Source: Hyphomicrobiales bacterium 4NK60-0047b (GTDB lineage Bacteria > Pseudomonadota > Alphaproteobacteria > Rhizobiales > HXMU1428-3). Taken from it: DNA of 64,000 bases. The notes beneath the pieces are model-generated. The model was not told the origin of the DNA and made no database searches. It worked only from the letters and a program-made list of their open reading frames with translations. The position numbers were made by a program, and so were the translations under genes. Shown here one piece after another: positions 1 through 9,428 of this stretch. The stretch spans positions 62,001 through 126,000 of the forward strand of contig BAABWY010000008.1 of assembly GCA_040367435.1 (NCBI GenBank), written 5' to 3'. The stretch's first letter is position 1, and each line of letters starts with the position of its first letter.

Positions 1-1688
1 CATTCAGGAATATCCAACCCTTCTCGAAGCAAGTTAATGCCAATAAGAACATCAAAGGCCCCAAGACGAAGGTCGCGTATAATCTCAATGCGCTCTAGCG
101 TATCAATATCAGAATGCATATATCGCACGCGAACACCCTGGTCATGGGCATATTCAGTCAGGTCTTCAGCCATACGTTTGGTTAGCGTCGTGACTAGGCT
201 TCGATATCCCTGAGCTGCCACTGCTTTACATTCATCAATCAAATCATCAACTTGGGTGCCCGCAGGGCGAATGATTATATCAGGATCCGTTAGCCCCGTT
301 GGGCGAATGACTTGCTCAGCAAACACGCCATCCGTTTGCTCAAGCTCCCAATCACCAGGGGTAGCCGAGACAAAAGTAGTCGGCGGGCGCATAGAATCCC
401 ATTCAGCAAACCGCATCGGCCGGTTATCCAGGCAAGAGGGTAACCGAAACCCAAAATCAGCAAGCGTGTGTTTTCTCTTAAAGTCACCACGAAACATAGC
501 GTTAAGCTGGCCAACGGTAACATGGCTTTCATCAACAAAGACAAGAGCATCATCGGGCAAATATTCAAATAAAGTGGGCGGCGGATCGCCGGGATTGCGC
601 CCAGTGAGGTATCGAGAATAATTCTCAATGCCAGCGCATGATCCCGTTGCCCCCATCATTTCCAAGTCAAATGAAACACGCTGTTCAAGTCGTTGTGCTT
701 CAAGGAGTTTGTTGACCTTTTTGAGCTCAGCAAGACGTTCTTGGAGTTCTTGTTTAATACCAATCATAGCTTGGTCAAGTGTTGGCTTTGGTGTCACATA
801 GTGCGAGTTTGCATAGAGTTTCACACTTTCAAAACTATTGGATTTATGCCCGGTTAAAGGGTCAAACTCTGTAAGGCCTTCAATCTCATCACCAAATAAA
901 GAAATCCGCCAAGCTCTGTCTTCTAGGTGAGCCGGCCAGATTTCAATCGTATCCCCGCGAACACGAAATGTACCTCTGCCAAAGGCCTGATCATTGCGTT
1001 TGTAATGGAGAGCAACGATATCTGCGATGAGTTGCTTATGCTCAATTCTCTCATTAAGGCTGAGCGGTAAAGTCATTGCTGTGTAGGTCTCAACAGAACC
1101 GATACCGTAAATACAAGAAACGGATGCAACAATAATTACATCATCTCGCTCCAGAAGTGCACGCGTTGCAGCGTGGCGCATCCGGTCGATTTGTTCGTTT
1201 ACACTTGCTTCTTTTTCAATAAACGTATCAGAGCGAGGAACATAAGCTTCAGGTTGGTAATAATCATAATAGGAAACAAAATATTCAACCGCATTATCAG
1301 GAAAGAAGTTTTTAAACTCACCATAAAGCTGTGCCGCTAGAATTTTATTTGGCGCTAGAATAAGAGCAGGCCGCCCGGTTTGCTCAATCACATTAGCAAT
1401 AGAAAAGGTCTTGCCTGTTCCCGTCGCCCCAAGCAATACCTGACTTTGCTCACCTTCAGCTAAACCATCAACGAGCGTTTTAATTGCAGTTGGCTGGTCA
1501 CCCTTGGGAGTAAATTCAGATTGAATTTTAAAAGGCACACCTCCTTCAGATTTAACCGGCCGCTCTGGTCTATGGGGCACATAAGGCGCCAGTCGCTCTT
1601 CATGACAAAGAGGATGTGTATCAAGCAGTGGTTGAGATACTGTCGCAATCTCTGAAGGTTTGGTCTTTATAGTACGTGATTTAGCCAT
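1..1688 (-). CDS. uvrB: Excinuclease ABC subunit B (UvrB), C-terminus beyond window
   Basis: UvrB is the damage-verifying helicase-like subunit of the UvrABC nucleotide excision repair complex in the cytoplasm. The visible 562 residues begin at an ATG at 1688 and run off the left edge. After a poorly conserved N-terminal extension of about 50 residues, the family core is clear: [13 protein letters not shown], Walker A GATGTGKT near residue 87, and the beta-hairpin motif [12 protein letters not shown] near residue 140 that inserts between DNA strands. The reading ends in the helicase motif REGLDIPE, so the last helicase motifs and the UvrC-binding coiled coil lie outside the window. No good Shine-Dalgarno precedes the ATG. 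The gene is divergent from the LprI-domain gene. Identification is near certain; only the start is open. Confidence 0.97.
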   Translation of the reverse strand, partial: MAKSRTIKTKPSEIATVSQPLLDTHPLCHEERLAPYVPHRPERPVKSEGGVPFKIQSEFTPKGDQPTAIKTLVDGLAEGEQSQVLLGATGTGKTFSIANVIEQTGRPALILAPNKILAAQLYGEFKNFFPDNAVEYFVSYYDYYQPEAYVPRSDTFIEKEASVNEQIDRMRHAATRALLERDDVIIVASVSCIYGIGSVETYTAMTLPLSLNERIEHKQLIADIVALHYKRNDQAFGRGTFRVRGDTIEIWPAHLEDRAWRISLFGDEIEGLTEFDPLTGHKSNSFESVKLYANSHYVTPKPTLDQAMIGIKQELQERLAELKKVNKLLEAQRLEQRVSFDLEMMGATGSCAGIENYSRYLTGRNPGDPPPTLFEYLPDDALVFVDESHVTVGQLNAMFRGDFKRKHTLADFGFRLPSCLDNRPMRFAEWDSMRPPTTFVSATPGDWELEQTDGVFAEQVIRPTGLTDPDIIIRPAGTQVDDLIDECKAVAAQGYRSLVTTLTKRMAEDLTEYAHDQGVRVRYMHSDIDTLERIEIIRDLRLGAFDVLIGINLLREGLDIPE

Positions 1689-1915
1689 GTATAAGAATAT
1701 GGTATGACAGTGGGCTTGAAACAAGAGAAAAATAATAAAAATTGAGAGATTAAACTCTCGAATTTTTCTATTGTTATAGATTAATAAACTGGATCAGATT
1801 TTATAAAAACAAAGGCTGTCATCGGACGTCAAATCATCTAAAATGCAGCTCAAGTCTTAAAGCATATTCAAAAATTTAGGGCCTGAAATTGAAAACAACT
1901 CATAGGGTAGGAATA

Positions 1916-2977
1916 ATGAGAACAGTTAAGTCAAGCAAACTGAAGAAAATAATCAAATTTCTCTCTCTACTCTATTTTTTTGCTTTTGCCCTTACTCAAC
2001 AAACGTCAAACGCCTTTGCGGGGAATCCATCATATAATTGCGGAGGACGGCTTACTGCAAATGAAAGGTTGATTTGCTCAAGAAATGATCTCTCTGAATT
2101 AGATAGAGAAGTATCCGATGCCTTTTATGAGCTCACAGCACTCCTCAATAGAGCAGCAGCAAATTTGGTTAGAAAAGACCAATCTAGATGGCTTAAACAA
2201 CGACAGAAATGCAAAAGGAATGTTGCTTGTACAAGAAATTTATATTTGCTACGCCTCGATGAACTGGCAAACAATTTAAGTGAGCAACGCGCCTATAGAA
2301 ACCCACCAAAACAGCAACCAAAAGACCATACAAATAGGGATGAAGTAAATTGTGCTTTGAGTGGGCAGTATCACTTTCAAGGGGGCTGTGTGAATGAATG
2401 CCCTCCTGATTGGATCGCCGAACCTCGTGGTAAATTTTGTCGCAGAATGTCAGATGAAGAACGTGATGGCAGTTTATGCAGCCCGGGCTTTACCAATGTT
2501 CGCGGCAAATGCATACACAATTCTGACCTTCACAAAAAAAAGAAGCCGCAAAATACCAAACATAGAGGGCCACTGCCAAATGGGATTTACGGCATTTATG
2601 TTCTCTCTCATGGAGATAGTTTGAGAGTTGATCATACAGCAGACAAGCTTCTCTATACCCAACACAAATCAGGCAACCCAAATGATCCAAAACAACCTTT
2701 TCGCCTGACCTATCATAAAGGCTCTTATATCATCACAGATATCAAAAGTAGTCTAAGGTTACATGCAGATGGAAATGGAGATTGGAAAGTCTCGCTAAGA
2801 TATCAACCAAAAGATGATTTTACCAAATTCAATATAACTGCGGCCAACGAAGGATGTTTTTTCGTACAAACTGAAGCCTCTGCCAACTATTGGATCTGGG
2901 AACCTAATTCGCAGGTCATCCAGGTGCGCCCGCAAAGCGCAGGTGAGGAAAGCATGTTTTGCTTCTTGAAGCAGTAA
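1916..2977 (+). CDS. Secreted protein with N-terminal LprI (DUF1311) domain
   Basis: A 353-residue exported protein. I chose the ATG at 1916, preceded by TAGGAATA, over an in-frame TTG at 1889. A basic, hydrophobic signal peptide ends at about AFA (residue 35). Residues 41-118 match the LprI N-terminal pattern: paired cysteines, an ERLIC motif, LSELD, a Q-x2-W and R-x-K-C run, and a closing Y-x3-RLDEL. LprI-domain proteins include lysozyme inhibitors, but the domain alone does not prove that activity. A cysteine-rich linker follows (about 140-205) and then a 130-residue tail rich in aromatic beta-strand-like segments that could be a trefoil or lectin-like fold (inference). The chromate transporter gene starts 6 nt after the stop, so the two are probably co-transcribed. 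Confidence 0.75.
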   Translation: MRTVKSSKLKKIIKFLSLLYFFAFALTQQTSNAFAGNPSYNCGGRLTANERLICSRNDLSELDREVSDAFYELTALLNRAAANLVRKDQSRWLKQRQKCKRNVACTRNLYLLRLDELANNLSEQRAYRNPPKQQPKDHTNRDEVNCALSGQYHFQGGCVNECPPDWIAEPRGKFCRRMSDEERDGSLCSPGFTNVRGKCIHNSDLHKKKKPQNTKHRGPLPNGIYGIYVLSHGDSLRVDHTADKLLYTQHKSGNPNDPKQPFRLTYHKGSYIITDIKSSLRLHADGNGDWKVSLRYQPKDDFTKFNITAANEGCFFVQTEASANYWIWEPNSQVIQVRPQSAGEESMFCFLKQ

Positions 2978-2983
2978 TCAAAA

Positions 2984-4276
2984 ATGGAAAAGTCACTGAA
3001 CAATACTCAATTTGCGCCAGAAACTTTCAGAGAATTCTTCCAAATCTTCCTTAAGGTTGGTCTGCTCTCTTTTGGTGGACCAGCCGCGCAGATCTCTATG
3101 ATGCACCGTATTTTAGTTGATGAAACTAAATGGCTAAAAGAGCAGCAATTCTTGAATGCCCTTAGTTTTTGTATGTTTCTACCTGGCCCCGAAGCCATGC
3201 AATTGGCAACCTATGCAGGTTGGCGTTTAAAAGGCGTCATTGGCGGCCTGGTCGCGGGGTTGTTGTTCGTAATGCCAGGCGCACTCGTTATGCTCGCACT
3301 CGCCATCATCTATGCTCACTTTGGCAACCTCAGCATCATAAATACGCTTTTCCTAGGCGTTAAAGCGGCCGTTTTGATCATCGTGATTGAAGCACTCATG
3401 CGCGTATCAAATAAAGCGTTAAAAAATAAAGCCAGTTGGGTACTGGCAGCCGCCGCGTTCATCGGTATCTTTTTCTTAAAACTACCATACCCGCTGATTG
3501 TCTTATTAGCTGCCGCCTACGGATTTTTCTTTATGGTAAAAGAGACAGAAGAGGCAACAGAGATAAATCAGAAACCTGTGGCCCATCTCAAAACTTTAAT
3601 GACCATAGCAGCAGGTCTGTCCATCTGGGCACTTCCATTCATCATCCTGTCAATGACTTCCTCAGCTTCAATTCTAACTGACATCGGCATATTCTTTTCA
3701 AAATTAGCCATTGTCACCTTTGGCGGGGCCTATGCTGTCCTGGCCTATATGGGGCAAGATGTCGTCAGCCAATATGGCTGGTTAAGCCCAGGACAAATGA
3801 TGGACGGTCTCGGCCTGGCAGAGACAACACCAGGCCCGCTAATCTTAGTTACAGAATTCGTAGGCTTTCTAGCCGGTTTTAAAGAAGGCGGTTTATGGCT
3901 GGGTATAAGCGGCGCTTTGATGACCCTTTGGGTCACCTTTGTCCCTTGTTTTCTATGGATTTTCGCCGGCGCCCCTTATATTGAATGGATCTCGGCCCAG
4001 CCAAGGTTAAGTGGGGCATTAAGCGCAATTACAGCCGCTGTCGTTGGCGTCATTCTAAACCTCTCCATTTGGTTCGGGCTTCATGTGTTTTTTGCAAAAG
4101 TCACCCCAACTACCTATGGGCCAGTTACCCTCTGGCAACCAGATCTTTCATCCCTAAACTGGCAGGTGGTTGCACTCTCATGTTTGTGTGCTCTTCTCCT
4201 CTTTAAATTCCACTGGGGAATAACTCGCGTACTACTCATTTCAGCTGCGGCGGCTTTTAGTTTATCTCACTTGTAA
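2984..4276 (+). CDS. chrA: Chromate transporter, two-domain ChrA type
   Basis: A 430-residue inner-membrane protein of the CHR family, which exports chromate using the proton gradient. It has the long-chain form with two homologous halves: the first carries VGLLSFGGPAAQISMM near residue 30 and a LPGPEAMQLATYAGW segment, the second carries the partner motif TFGGAYAVLAYM near residue 246 and TTPGPLILVTEFVGF. About ten hydrophobic segments are visible. It follows the LprI-domain gene by 6 nt. No chrB or chrF regulator lies beside it, so whether it serves chromate resistance or another oxyanion is not shown here. Confidence 0.92.
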   Translation: MEKSLNNTQFAPETFREFFQIFLKVGLLSFGGPAAQISMMHRILVDETKWLKEQQFLNALSFCMFLPGPEAMQLATYAGWRLKGVIGGLVAGLLFVMPGALVMLALAIIYAHFGNLSIINTLFLGVKAAVLIIVIEALMRVSNKALKNKASWVLAAAAFIGIFFLKLPYPLIVLLAAAYGFFFMVKETEEATEINQKPVAHLKTLMTIAAGLSIWALPFIILSMTSSASILTDIGIFFSKLAIVTFGGAYAVLAYMGQDVVSQYGWLSPGQMMDGLGLAETTPGPLILVTEFVGFLAGFKEGGLWLGISGALMTLWVTFVPCFLWIFAGAPYIEWISAQPRLSGALSAITAAVVGVILNLSIWFGLHVFFAKVTPTTYGPVTLWQPDLSSLNWQVVALSCLCALLLFKFHWGITRVLLISAAAAFSLSHL

Positions 4277-4315
4277 AAAACATATGATGTAATTTCTCAT
4301 ATCACGGAAAAAACG

Positions 4316-5044
4316 ATGAACAATAATGAACCGTCACCTGTAAAAACGTACTTTGCAAACTACTCAAGAAGAATTCAGGCGGTGCTCCTCGATGGCATAG
4401 TTTTAGTCATCATCTTCGTGGGTTTAATAGTCCTGGCGTCAAATGTTGAGTTAAGCCAATGGATGAAAGTTAGTTTATTCGTGTTTGTAGGATTGTTATT
4501 CGAACCCTTGCTGGTATCAATGACGGGAGCCAGTCTTGGTCACCATTACAAAGGACTAAGGGTTGAAAAAGATGGTGACGTGAGAAACCTAAACATCTTT
4601 GAGGCTCTGTTCCGGTTTCTCATTAAAAGTGTTTTAGGCACTTTTTCACTTTTGTTTTTTCTTACAACAAAACGACATAAGGCATTGCATGATATGGCTG
4701 TTAATTCAGTCGTTGTGATGAATAATGCATCTATCAAAAAAGGTTTTAAGGGTGCCTCAGAGCGGATCATTGAGGAAAATGGCTTTAAAAATGCTTCAAA
4801 ATTAAGAAGAGGGATGATGATATGTCTCTATACTTTCTTACTGTTAATTCTTACGGGCCTGCTAAGTTATAGTTTAACGTCTATGGATTGTTTTAACTAT
4901 AACCGTTGTTCAGCACTAGATAATGGAATAGAGAGTTTAATTGGTTTGGTTTTCACAGGACTATTTCTTACAATCGTTTATTTCGGTTGGCATAGTCGAT
5001 TACTTGGCTGCCTTCGTACAAAAATTGAGAATGAACACGCGTGA
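4316..5044 (+). CDS. RDD family membrane protein
   Basis: A 242-residue membrane protein. The first 125 residues fit the RDD family: an R-x-x-A-x-x-L-D start (RRIQAVLLDG), a second helix ending in LFEPLLVSMTGASLGH, then the KGLRVEKDGD and HDMAVNSVVV signatures. Beyond the RDD core a second part (residues 160-242) adds two hydrophobic segments. RDD proteins are mostly uncharacterised; some act in ion homeostasis or as assembly factors. It begins 40 nt after chrA and its stop abuts the convergent marR-type gene, so it is the end of a plus-strand unit. Confidence 0.75.
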   Translation: MNNNEPSPVKTYFANYSRRIQAVLLDGIVLVIIFVGLIVLASNVELSQWMKVSLFVFVGLLFEPLLVSMTGASLGHHYKGLRVEKDGDVRNLNIFEALFRFLIKSVLGTFSLLFFLTTKRHKALHDMAVNSVVVMNNASIKKGFKGASERIIEENGFKNASKLRRGMMICLYTFLLLILTGLLSYSLTSMDCFNYNRCSALDNGIESLIGLVFTGLFLTIVYFGWHSRLLGCLRTKIENEHA

Positions 5045-5524
5045 TCACTTCGGCGGTGAAAACTCCAAAAACCGTTTAAACAGCTCTACTTCATCTTGGC
5101 TAAATTTCGATAACAAAGCGTCATCCAGCTTGGCAAAATGTTGCCGTGCACAAGACATCATCCGCTCACCTTCAGTGGTGAAAAGAATAACGCGTTGGTT
5201 CCCAAGCTCAGTGTCACTAACGGTTTGTAACCACCCCAAACTTTCGAGTTCCTTAATTTTCTTATGAACCGCTTGCCGCGAAATGCCCAGGCCCCTGGCC
5301 AATTCAGCGGCATGGTTCGGGCCGCAATCAAGTGCCCCTAAAAATGTCAAATGGCCAGCTGATAAATCCGTAAACCCCTGATCAATCAAGCGGGCCAGTA
5401 GCCAGTCAATCATACGTTTCTGAAAGTCATCCATGGCCATCGTGAGAGAAAGCGAGTGACTATTCGGCAGGTCAAATTGAGCCTGCGGTGATTTTCTAGA
5501 TTCAGTTGTTAACTTGGTTGACAA
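5045..5524 (-). CDS. MarR family transcriptional regulator
   Basis: A 159-residue regulator with a winged helix-turn-helix near residues 65-105 (HAAELARGLGISRQAVHKKI, then the wing ending in GERMM). MarR proteins usually repress a divergent gene and themselves and release DNA upon binding small aromatic ligands. The likely start is a TTG at 5524 with AGAGG 8 nt upstream; an in-frame ATG about 30 codons in would leave the DNA-binding domain intact. The gene diverges from the four-helix membrane protein at 5595, and the 70-nt gap holds TTGTCAA/TTGACAA half-sites that look like its operator. Ligand unknown. Confidence 0.85.
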   Translation of the reverse strand: MSTKLTTESRKSPQAQFDLPNSHSLSLTMAMDDFQKRMIDWLLARLIDQGFTDLSAGHLTFLGALDCGPNHAAELARGLGISRQAVHKKIKELESLGWLQTVSDTELGNQRVILFTTEGERMMSCARQHFAKLDDALLSKFSQDEVELFKRFLEFSPPK

Positions 5525-5562
5525 GATGCAACCTCTTTGATAGTTGTCAATTAGGTTTACAA
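5518..5562. promoter_or_regulatory. Candidate MarR operator with three half-sites
   Basis: TTGACAA (5518-5524), TTGTCAA (5544-5550) and TTTACAA (5556-5562) lie between the divergent marR-type and membrane-protein genes. The first two form a perfect 7-bp inverted pair; the last two form an inverted pair with 5-nt spacer and one mismatch, typical spacing for a MarR dimer. The first overlaps the regulator's TTG start. Inference from position and symmetry only. Confidence 0.45.
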
Positions 5563-5594
5563 GATGTTTGTATCATATTTGAAAGAGGTTGGAA

Positions 5595-5972
5595 ATGTTA
5601 AAAGCAGTTCTCATTCTAAATGCACTCTCATGCGCCATATTCGGCGCTCTGTTTTTTCTCAAAAGCGAGGAAGTTGCAAGCTTCATTGGCACGCCTCCTG
5701 TTTTGTTCGTTCAAGTCTTAGGGGCAGGGCTTTTTATAAATGCGATTTTACTGATCTTCACAGCCTTCCAATCAGCACCCAAAAGAAATGACATCCTCTT
5801 CTTTTCACTCGGTGATGCGGCGTGGGTTGCATTCACAATCATTCTTATAATTGGAAATATTTGGATTATAAACAGTGAAGCCGTCTACTGGAGCTTAGCA
5901 GTTGCTCTCTTTGTTGGTCTATGCGGATTACTTCAATGGATATTTGCTCCAAAGTCCGGAGAGGAAGCTTAA
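5595..5972 (+). CDS. Small four-helix membrane protein, probable MarR target
   Basis: A 125-residue hydrophobic protein with four predicted membrane helices and almost no soluble part; the closest recognisable pattern is the generic DUF-type four-helix proteins found next to regulators. The ATG at 5595 has AGAGGTTGG upstream; a TTG two codons earlier is less likely. It diverges from the MarR regulator and is probably controlled by it. The function is not recognisable from sequence. A strong hairpin terminator follows at once. Confidence 0.7.
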   Translation: MLKAVLILNALSCAIFGALFFLKSEEVASFIGTPPVLFVQVLGAGLFINAILLIFTAFQSAPKRNDILFFSLGDAAWVAFTIILIIGNIWIINSEAVYWSLAVALFVGLCGLLQWIFAPKSGEEA

Positions 5973-5981
5973 AAAAAACAC

Positions 5982-6018
5982 AGAAACCCAACCAAGCCTT
6001 AGTTGGGTTTCTGTTCTT
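5982..6018. terminator. Bidirectional terminator between membrane protein gene and phaC
   Basis: AGAAACCCAAC and GTTGGGTTTCT form an 11-bp stem with a short loop. An A-run precedes and T-rich sequence follows, so it can serve the two convergent genes. Confidence 0.8.
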
Positions 6019-6031
6019 CACATTTGAAAAA

Positions 6032-7834
6032 TTAATCAGCTCGAACATGAACATATTCACCAGGAGCATCCCCAAGGTTTTTAATAGGTTTCGGCTGGCG
6101 CGCAGGAACAAGGACACCACTTTTCTTGGAAATCCATTGCTCCCAATCAGTCCACCAGGAGCCCTCATGTTTTTCAGAACCTTGCATCCATTCATCAGGG
6201 TCTTTAAATAGTTTTTTCGATTTATTGGTCCAGTGACAATATTTTTTCTTCACCGGTGGGTTAACAATTCCAGCAATATGACCAGAAGCCCCTAAAACAA
6301 ATCTTTTCGGTCCGGAAAATGAATTCACACCAGCATAACAAGCTCGCCACGGCGCAATATGATCATCCTTAGTGGCCAGCATATAAGCAGGTGTTTTAAT
6401 TTTATTCACATCAATGGCATGGCCATCAACAGTAATCCGTCCCGGATCCATAAATGCATTGTCCCTGTAAAAGCTAGTGAGATATTCAACAATCATTTTT
6501 GCTGGCATTCGGGTGGCATCTGCATTCCAATAGAGAAGGTCAAACGGCACAGGGTCCTTGCCCATCAGGTAATTATTTACAACAAAAGACCAGACCAAGT
6601 CATTCTCACGCATCATGTTAAACATGCCAGCCATTTCATTACCTTCTAGATAACCGGTCTTTCCCACTTTTTCTCCAAGTGTTCGAAGCTGGTCATCATC
6701 AAAGAAAACAGACATTTCTCCTACATCACTCATGTCAACCATAGAGGCCAGAAGGGTGGCTGAGTTGATACGCTTATCACCTGTCGCCGCCATATAGGCA
6801 AGTGTTGTTGTAAGCAGAATTCCTCCAATGCAGAACCCCAATGCGTTCACTTTTTTCTCGCCCGTTGTTTTCAAAACGTTCTCTAACGCAACAAGCACAC
6901 CATCTTTCATATAGTCAGTAAAAGCCGTTTGAGCCTCGTTTGGCCCTGGGTTAACCCAGGAAATAACAAATAATGTATATCCTTGATCAACAACCCATTT
7001 GATATAGCTGTTCTCAGGCTTAAGGTCGAAAACATAAAATTTGTTAATCCACGGTGGGACAAACAAAATCGGGGTTTTATATGTTTTCTCAGTGCTGGGT
7101 GAATATTGAATAAGTTCAAAAAGATAATTTTTGTAAATCACTTTACCCGGCGAGTTAGCAATATTTTCTCCAACTTTAAAGGCATCATGATCCGTCATGC
7201 TCACCTTTAGTTGCCCATGCCCACGTTCCATGTCAGTCAATAAATTTTTAAAACCATCAAGTAAATTGTTGCCACCAGAATCGATGGTTTTCTTCATAAC
7301 CTCAGGGTTAGTGAGAAGAAAGTTACTAGGAGAAATAGCACTGGCAAATTGCCGTGTCACAAACTGGACTTTCTTCTTATCCTTTTTTGACATTCCTTTT
7401 GCATCATCAGAAAGGTTCTGTGCCCAGTCAGAAACAAGTAGGTAGGTTTCTTTAATGTAATCAAAAGCAGCATTTTTCTCCCAAGCTTCATCTTTAAATC
7501 GACGGTCCTTACTTTTGGAAGGTTCTGCAGTGGGCTCCAGTCCCAAAGACCGATTAGCAGCATTTATCCAGATGTCAGATAGGCCATTCCATAAATTAAT
7601 TTGAGCAGTTACTAAACTAGCAGGATCACTAGCATAACGCATAGCCATATCCTGAAAAGCTTTGATCGCATTTTCATCAATGTTTATGGGAATACCAGTT
7701 GCATCGTGTTGACGTTGTATAAATTCAGAAACCATCTTTGCACTTTGTTTAGAGGTCTCTAACCACTGCTCAGCAAAGGGGTTATCTTCGAAATTGGTCG
7801 CTTGAAAGTCTTTACCTTTAGAGTTTTCACTCAT
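6032..7834 (-). CDS. phaC: Class I poly(3-hydroxyalkanoate) synthase
   Basis: A 600-residue PhaC that polymerises (R)-3-hydroxyacyl-CoA into PHA storage granules. The length is that of class I enzymes, which need no PhaE or PhaR partner. The N-terminal PhaC domain (about 80-260) contains NPFAEQW-like granule-associated sequence, and the alpha/beta hydrolase core carries the lipase-like box GFCIGG with the nucleophile Cys near residue 335, Asp in ATKDDHIAPW near 488 and His in GASGHIAGI near 516. The end (LGDAPGEYVHVRAD) is the conserved class I terminus. The ATG has a strong AGGGAGGG ribosome binding site. phaA, phaB and phasin genes are not in the window. Confidence 0.97.
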   Translation of the reverse strand: MSENSKGKDFQATNFEDNPFAEQWLETSKQSAKMVSEFIQRQHDATGIPINIDENAIKAFQDMAMRYASDPASLVTAQINLWNGLSDIWINAANRSLGLEPTAEPSKSKDRRFKDEAWEKNAAFDYIKETYLLVSDWAQNLSDDAKGMSKKDKKKVQFVTRQFASAISPSNFLLTNPEVMKKTIDSGGNNLLDGFKNLLTDMERGHGQLKVSMTDHDAFKVGENIANSPGKVIYKNYLFELIQYSPSTEKTYKTPILFVPPWINKFYVFDLKPENSYIKWVVDQGYTLFVISWVNPGPNEAQTAFTDYMKDGVLVALENVLKTTGEKKVNALGFCIGGILLTTTLAYMAATGDKRINSATLLASMVDMSDVGEMSVFFDDDQLRTLGEKVGKTGYLEGNEMAGMFNMMRENDLVWSFVVNNYLMGKDPVPFDLLYWNADATRMPAKMIVEYLTSFYRDNAFMDPGRITVDGHAIDVNKIKTPAYMLATKDDHIAPWRACYAGVNSFSGPKRFVLGASGHIAGIVNPPVKKKYCHWTNKSKKLFKDPDEWMQGSEKHEGSWWTDWEQWISKKSGVLVPARQPKPIKNLGDAPGEYVHVRAD

Positions 7835-8190
7835 TATATATCCCTCCCTAATTTATAATGACCGATCAAAAACTGGTGAATATCGGCTGTTTAAAAACAG
7901 CTCTTTTAACAACAGAAATCGGTCAATATAGAAATCAAGCATCTATAGAGGCAGCTCCAGGTTGGAACTGGCTTGTAAGATGTTAAAAAAACATCAATCT
8001 CTATAGGGGCGCACATTCACCGCCAAGTTAGTATATAAAATGGCTCTTTGGAACTCTGGCTCTAGGCACCATCACAATAGAGATGATGTCAATAAAATCA
8101 GTGTAACAGACTTTTTTTGAAAAAATATATAATTTTTTTAGAACTTAAGAATTAAGCCGATGATTTTACAATAAGATCTATTGGTAAAAG
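7835..8190. other. phaC upstream region with nested stem-loops
   Basis: No coding sequence is seen. GACCGAT (7860-7866) pairs with ATCGGTC (7918-7924) around an inner palindrome GCTGTTT/AAACAGC (7886-7901), placing a stable leader structure 26-90 nt before phaC if transcription starts upstream. A further GATGTT/AACATC hairpin (about 7979-7994) and two similar TCTATAG stretches lie beyond. Whether this is a leader regulator or a small RNA cannot be told from one sequence. Confidence 0.4.
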
Positions 8191-8219
8191 AAAAACCCGG
8201 CTCAATGAGCCGGGTTTAT
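8191..8219. terminator. bioB terminator
   Basis: AAACCCGGCTCA and TGAGCCGGGTTT (8193-8217) form a 12-bp perfect stem with A/T-rich flanks downstream of bioB on the minus strand. Confidence 0.85.
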
Positions 8220-8258
8220 ATAATCAAGAATTCAAGTTTAAATGAGTGATGAATTCTA

Positions 8259-9314
8259 CTATTTTTGAGTTTTCAATCCAGCACGTTCGATGAGAGAGAC
8301 ATCACCCTCAGCATCGTTATTACCAGTTGTGAGGAGCTTCTCACCATAAAAGATTGAGTTCGCACCAGCCATGAAGCAAAGCAGTTGAGCTTCGTCATTC
8401 AGGTTAGAACGGCCAGCAGACAAACGAACACGTGCCTTTGGCATCAAGATGCGAGCCGTTGCCACCATACGAACAAGCTCGATGGAATCTACATGCTTGC
8501 GCCCCTCAAGAGGTGTTCCACCAACAGGAACAAGAGCATTAATCGGAACAGAACCAGGGTGAGGAGTTAAAGTAGCTAACACTTCAAGCATGCGTGCCCG
8601 GTCAACAATGGTCTCACCCATGCCGATGATCCCACCTGAGCAAAGCGAAATACCAGCCTTTTGCACATGAGAGATTGTATCTAACCGATCTTCAAAAGTT
8701 CTGGTTGTAATGATTTTGTCGTAAAACTCAGGAGACGTATCGATATTATGGTTATAAGAATTAAGCCCAGCCTCTTTCAAACGGCTAGCTTGGGTCTCGT
8801 TCAGCATGCCGAGTGTCACACAAGCTTCCATTCCCATGTCAGAAACACCCTTGACCATATCAACAACTTGGTCAAATTCCTTACCATCTTTTACATTGCG
8901 CCATGCAGCGCCCATGCAAAAACGAGTGGCTCCAGCGTCTTTCGCAATTTGGGCTTTTTCCATCACCGCTTGTGTTGCAAGAAGAGATTCTTTCTCTAAA
9001 CCTGTTTCTTTGCCATAGTGCGCTGATTGTGGGCAGTATTTACAATCTTCTGGGCATGAACCAGTTTTAATGCTCAATAGACTAGCAAGCTGAACCGTGC
9101 CATCTTCATGAAATTGACGGTGAACGGTTTGCGCTTTATAGAGGAGCTCCATTAAGGGGCTTTCAAGCAGTGCAACAATTTCGTCCGTTTCCCAATCATG
9201 ACGTATTAATGCGTCTGAAGAAGGGGCTTTAGTCACTGAACTATCAGCATGTGTTTGCGCATTAGCGTCTAATTGAGGCGCTGCCTCTTGATTTGAAAGT
9301 GTATAGTCATCCAT
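8259..9314 (-). CDS. bioB: Biotin synthase
   Basis: BioB is the radical-SAM enzyme that inserts sulfur into dethiobiotin in the last step of biotin synthesis. The SAM-cluster motif [10 protein letters not shown] is present, followed by the family segments [29 protein letters not shown] and LSAGRSNL. I start at the ATG at 9314 (351 residues, with about 45 residues before the conserved core RHDWETDEI); an in-frame TTG at 9386 would add 24 residues but has no spaced ribosome binding site. The gene diverges from bioF. A BioR-like box lies in the intergenic region if the ATG is used. Confidence 0.96.
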   Translation of the reverse strand: MDDYTLSNQEAAPQLDANAQTHADSSVTKAPSSDALIRHDWETDEIVALLESPLMELLYKAQTVHRQFHEDGTVQLASLLSIKTGSCPEDCKYCPQSAHYGKETGLEKESLLATQAVMEKAQIAKDAGATRFCMGAAWRNVKDGKEFDQVVDMVKGVSDMGMEACVTLGMLNETQASRLKEAGLNSYNHNIDTSPEFYDKIITTRTFEDRLDTISHVQKAGISLCSGGIIGMGETIVDRARMLEVLATLTPHPGSVPINALVPVGGTPLEGRKHVDSIELVRMVATARILMPKARVRLSAGRSNLNDEAQLLCFMAGANSIFYGEKLLTTGNNDAEGDVSLIERAGLKTQK

Positions 9315-9360
9315 GGTACAGCAAGGGGTCCTGTGTAAAGAGTGTTCCTGTAATATATAG

Positions 9361-9370
9361 TCATCTATGA
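9361..9370. promoter_or_regulatory. Possible BioR-type operator
   Basis: TCATCTATGA is a dyad with TCAT/ATGA arms around CT. It has the layout of the BioR box TTATCTATAA known upstream of alphaproteobacterial biotin genes, with two symmetric substitutions. It lies between divergent bioB and bioF. No bioR gene is in the window, so this is a weak inference. Confidence 0.3.
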
Positions 9371-9428
9371 TTTGATCTTGCGTCAATCTTTAAGCCAAAA
9401 GGTCTAAAAACTCAACTAAAGAGCCATA

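Noticed and set aside
290-628. 112-codon open frame on the minus strand inside uvrB
   Set aside because: It lies in another frame of the clearly coding uvrB and has no family features.
1737-1767. Small hairpin GAGAG-ATTAAA-CTCTC between uvrB and the LprI-domain gene
   Set aside because: The genes are divergent here so a terminator is not expected, and the 5-bp stem in AT-rich sequence may be chance.
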